NCBI GenBank assembly: GCA_900555045.1
Contig: USJW01000005.1
Span: forward strand, 12,394 to 76,393
Direction of reading: 5' to 3'
Source: an uncultured Clostridium sp.
Lineage (GTDB): Bacteria; Bacillota; Clostridia; Lachnospirales; Lachnospiraceae
DNA: 64,000 bases
Below, piece after piece: positions 61,190 through 64,000 of the stretch. Positions within the stretch are counted from its first letter, which is position 1. Each line of letters begins with the position of its first letter. The position numbers and the translations under genes were made by a program. Under the pieces are notes generated by a model that ran no database searches, was not told the origin of the DNA, and saw only the letters and a list, made by a program, of their open reading frames with translations.

Positions 61190-62389
61190 TTAATCCTGAT
61201 ACCATTTCCCCAGACAAATCGCCGCGTAGATGCGGCAGGCGTCCAGCATACTGCCGATGCTGCAGTATTCATTGGCCGAATGCGCCTGAGCCAGGTCTCC
61301 GGGGCCGAGTACGATGGTCGGCAGGTGGAACATGCCGGCTGTGGTGACTCCGTTGGTGCTGGCGCCCATCTGAAACAGCTCCGGCTCCTCCGCCTTCATC
61401 GCTCCGTATGCAGCCTCGGCCGCCTGGACCAGCGCATGGTTCTCATCGATCCTCCATGCCGGCAGGAACGAGTGGAACACAAAGTCCTTTCCGGTCCAGC
61501 TCCTGGCCGGAATATCGCTGAAGCACCACTGGCTCTTCGTCCCTGCAACCATCCGGTTCATTTCTTCCGTGATCACATCCTCCGTCTCACCCAGTGCAAG
61601 CCTTCTGTCCAGTATGATGGTGGCGTCCTGGGGCACCGAATTGTTGGAGGAGGTGCTGCAGTAGATATTGGTCAGCGCGACCGAGCCCTTCTCCCCCTCC
61701 TTCGCGTCCAGAAGCTCCGCCTGCTTTCTGGTCCGCGCAATCAGCTCTTCCATCCGATAGACCGGATTGATTCCATTTGACGGGTTGCTGGCATGGCAGC
61801 TCTTTCCCTCAACCTTTATCTCGATCAGCGCTCTGCCTCGGTGGCCGGTGGCGATTTTTAGGTTGGTAGGCTCGCAGATGATCACGGCGTCCGGCCGCAG
61901 ACCGGTTGACACTAAGAGCTGTCTGACCGCCTCGCCGTCGTAGTCCTCCTCCATGGTGGAGGCGGATACATAGATGGTCACATCGTCGGGAAGTCCGGCC
62001 ATTTTCGCAAAGTACGCGCCGTAGATGGAGGCCACCAGCGGACATTTCATGTCCACGGATCCCCTGCCGTAAAGCCGTCCGTCCTTAATCACTCCTCCGA
62101 ACGGATCGTCCTCCCACTGGTCGGCATCGATGACCGTCACCGTGTCCATATGGGAGTCAAACATCAGCACATTTTTTCCATATCCGATTCTGCCGAGTAC
62201 ATTTCCGGTCTCGTCCACATGGACCTCGTCGTACCCCAATTCGCGCATTTTTTTCTCAACCAGCCGCGCCATATTTTCTTCCTGGCAGGTCATGCTCTGC
62301 GTGCGGATGGTTTCCTGCGCAAAGGATATGATCTCGTCGGAGCGCTCATCTACCGCCTCATCAATGACCGCTTTTATCGTCTCATTCAT
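61190..62389 (-). CDS. ygeY: YgeY-family M20 metallohydrolase
   Basis: 399 residues. M20 metallopeptidase/deacylase fold: FDSHMDTV (first metal His/Asp), GRGSVDMKCPLVAS, STMEEDYDGEA (catalytic Glu) and a late AHSANEYCSI motif. The best family match is the YgeY hydrolase found in Clostridia and E. coli near selenium-linked and amino acid genes; the substrate is unproven. It follows the YfcC-type carrier by 33 bases, so a peptide or acyl-amino acid imported by that carrier is the likely substrate. Confidence 0.9.
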   Translation of the reverse strand: MNETIKAVIDEAVDERSDEIISFAQETIRTQSMTCQEENMARLVEKKMRELGYDEVHVDETGNVLGRIGYGKNVLMFDSHMDTVTVIDADQWEDDPFGGVIKDGRLYGRGSVDMKCPLVASIYGAYFAKMAGLPDDVTIYVSASTMEEDYDGEAVRQLLVSTGLRPDAVIICEPTNLKIATGHRGRALIEIKVEGKSCHASNPSNGINPVYRMEELIARTRKQAELLDAKEGEKGSVALTNIYCSTSSNNSVPQDATIILDRRLALGETEDVITEEMNRMVAGTKSQWCFSDIPARSWTGKDFVFHSFLPAWRIDENHALVQAAEAAYGAMKAEEPELFQMGASTNGVTTAGMFHLPTIVLGPGDLAQAHSANEYCSIGSMLDACRIYAAICLGKWYQD

Positions 62390-62422
62390 TGTCCTCTTCT
62401 CCCCTCTAAAGCGCCCTGTGAC

Positions 62423-63832
62423 TTAGAACGGGCCCCACTGTATGATCTGGGCGATAATCATAAATACTGCCGCGATTCCGGTCCAGATTCCAAATAACGG
62501 GAGCATCTTCTTCAGCCATTTCTCATAGGGAACATGGCCCAGGGCCAGTGTCGCCATAAAGTAACCGGATACCGGGTAGAAAATGTTGGAGAAGCCGTCG
62601 CCGTACTGCAGCGCCAGAACCGCCGTCTGACGGGTAACGCCCACAAGGTCCGCCAGAGGCGCCATGATCGGCATGGTAACCACCGTCTGTCCGGAGCCGG
62701 ACGGAATTAAGAAGTTCATGATCGTCTGTACGATCAGCATACCGATGGCGGTGATGCCTGCGGGCAGATTCTGAAGCACGGTGGCCAGCCCGTGGATGAT
62801 CGTATCCGTGATCATGGCGTCATTCATCACAACCGATACGCCCCGGGAAAGTCCCACGATCAACGCGCCGATCAGAACCTGGTTGGAGCCCTCCAGGAAG
62901 CTCTCACAGATCTCGTTGCCCTTCATTCCGGAGATCAGTCCGGACAGAATTGCCATACCCATGAAGATACCGCCGATTTCCGGCATATCCCATCCCCACT
63001 TGAACACGCCCACGACCATGATGATGAACATACATAAGGAGACAACGCCCGCGATCTTCTGTCTGAACGTCAAAACATAATCCCCGGAAGCCTGCTCTTC
63101 AATCTCCTTGCGGAGGATCAAATCCGATTCATACATAATGGAAGACTTGGGATCCAGCTGAACCTTGCGGGCATAGCGCATCACGAACGCGATTCCCACC
63201 ACGCCTACCACGATCATGGAAATCAGGCGGAACTGCCAGCCGGACAACAGCGGCAGGCCTGCGATTTTCTGGCCGACGATGGTGGTAAACGGGTTTGCAA
63301 GTGCCGATGTAAAGCCGATGGCGGAGCCGCACAGCGCCGTCGCACAGGCGGTCATGGAGTCGAAGCCCAGCGCCAGCATAAGCGGCAGTATAATCGGGAC
63401 ATACACCATGCAAAGCTCGCACATGCCGATAAAGCAGTCGATAAACGCAAACACGATCATTAAGATCGGAATAATGAAGATACCTTTATTCTTCATCTTC
63501 TTGACAAGCCACTGGATCACGCCGCCGATGGCTCCGCTCTTGTTCACAACGTAGAAGCCGCCGCAGACGCAGAAGGTCAAAACTACAACCCAGCCCGCAT
63601 CGATAAATCCCTTGGGGAACGCTTCGAACAAATCCATCAGCGTCGTGGGATTGGAGGCGATAATGTGGTAGGAATTCGGATTGATAATCTCCCTTCCGCT
63701 GGCCGGGTCGAGAACCCGGTCATACTGTCCGGCCGGAAGAATGTAGCTGAGAATCGCCACAACTAAAATAATTCCATACAAAATGATAAAAATATGCGGT
63801 ATTGATAATTTCTTTTTTGCTTTTGTCCCCAT
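62423..63832 (-). CDS. YfcC/C4-dicarboxylate-carrier-family transporter
   Basis: 469 residues, about twelve membrane segments. Family motifs: ILSYILPAGQYDRVLDPASGREIINPNSYH near the start, FTSALANPFTTIVGQKIAGLPLLSGWQFRL in the middle, and LIPSGSGQTVVTMPIMAPLADLVGVTRQTAVLALQYGDGFSN at the end. Members carry amino acids such as arginine/ornithine or short peptides. It is the first gene of an operon with ygeY. The 168 bases upstream to the window end are AT-rich with no clear promoter. Confidence 0.92.
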   Translation of the reverse strand: MGTKAKKKLSIPHIFIILYGIILVVAILSYILPAGQYDRVLDPASGREIINPNSYHIIASNPTTLMDLFEAFPKGFIDAGWVVVLTFCVCGGFYVVNKSGAIGGVIQWLVKKMKNKGIFIIPILMIVFAFIDCFIGMCELCMVYVPIILPLMLALGFDSMTACATALCGSAIGFTSALANPFTTIVGQKIAGLPLLSGWQFRLISMIVVGVVGIAFVMRYARKVQLDPKSSIMYESDLILRKEIEEQASGDYVLTFRQKIAGVVSLCMFIIMVVGVFKWGWDMPEIGGIFMGMAILSGLISGMKGNEICESFLEGSNQVLIGALIVGLSRGVSVVMNDAMITDTIIHGLATVLQNLPAGITAIGMLIVQTIMNFLIPSGSGQTVVTMPIMAPLADLVGVTRQTAVLALQYGDGFSNIFYPVSGYFMATLALGHVPYEKWLKKMLPLFGIWTGIAAVFMIIAQIIQWGPF

Positions 63833-64000
63833 GAGTATCCCCCTCTTGATCTGTTAGTAAATAATAAAACTGCTGAGCCTCTGCCCCCCTTTCCATGATA
63901 GAATTATTTCAGATATTACCGCGTTTGTGGCCTTTTTTGCCATTTGTTACTTTGTTCGTTTTTTCGCGATAATATCTTTGATTTTTTATGCGTTTTATAC

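Noticed and set aside
63833..64000. A sigma-54 or catabolite-control site upstream of the YfcC-type gene
   Set aside because: TGGCAAA-like and AT-rich stretches are present, but neither a full GG/GC sigma-54 pair nor a CRE palindrome could be matched.

Overview
The window reads as a GC-rich member of the Clostridia, most likely a Lachnospiraceae gut bacterium of the Enterocloster/Lachnoclostridium kind. The reasons are the gene order ruvA-ruvB-zapA-U32 peptidase-ftsW/rodA, strong AGGAGG ribosome binding sites, lipoproteins with Ser/Thr/Ala-rich linkers, cell-wall-binding repeats, and YgeY/YfcC-type amino acid genes. The species call is inference. There is no rRNA, CRISPR array, intact transposase or phage module.

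Layout. 1-6.1 kb: a housekeeping operon read leftwards (RuvA, RuvB, a long ZapA, a U32 RlhA-like enzyme, and an FtsW/RodA protein cut by the window edge). 6.2-13 kb: a nucleoside deaminase, a large soluble REC/HD-GYP/PAS/PAS/GGDEF/GAF cyclic-di-GMP protein, an XRE regulator, a YprB-like nuclease and a transglutaminase-like protein. 13-19 kb: a cobalamin-riboswitch operon encoding an exported CbiK-type chelatase, a two-repeat lipoprotein and a complete BtuFCD-type ABC importer. 19-23.2 kb: a surface cluster of an FG-GAP protein, a DUF3160 lipoprotein and a CapA-type phosphoesterase.

24.1-30.7 kb holds the most unusual locus: a KAP-family P-loop NTPase followed by a 1606-residue coiled-coil/Sel1-repeat protein. 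The two proteins appear to share a C-terminal module. I recognise no described system with this pairing; phage defence or stress signalling is a guess from other KAP proteins. 31-33.8 kb: an FMN reductase, and an ArsR-controlled permease plus thioredoxin unit with two matching operators.

34-42.4 kb is an accessory region with orphan immunity-type genes (Imm22, SMI1/KNR4, crystallin-J1-like), a cell-wall-binding gene broken by one stop codon, AT-rich membrane protein genes and copies of a recurring hairpin, bordered by tRNA-Gln. 42.5-49.2 kb: a carbohydrate ABC importer led by a large FAD oxidoreductase and divergent from a PocR-AraC regulator. 50-50.9 kb: tRNA-His, -Arg, -Gly and -Pro. 51-57.3 kb: a membrane-tethered MerR regulator, a housekeeping operon (rhodanese, YfcE, RlmL, exported papain-like protease, RdgB, second phosphoesterase) and an Asn/Ser/Gln-only small protein. 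57.4-64 kb: PrpF isomerase plus MatC-like carrier with a divergent LysR regulator, then YgeY hydrolase plus YfcC carrier.
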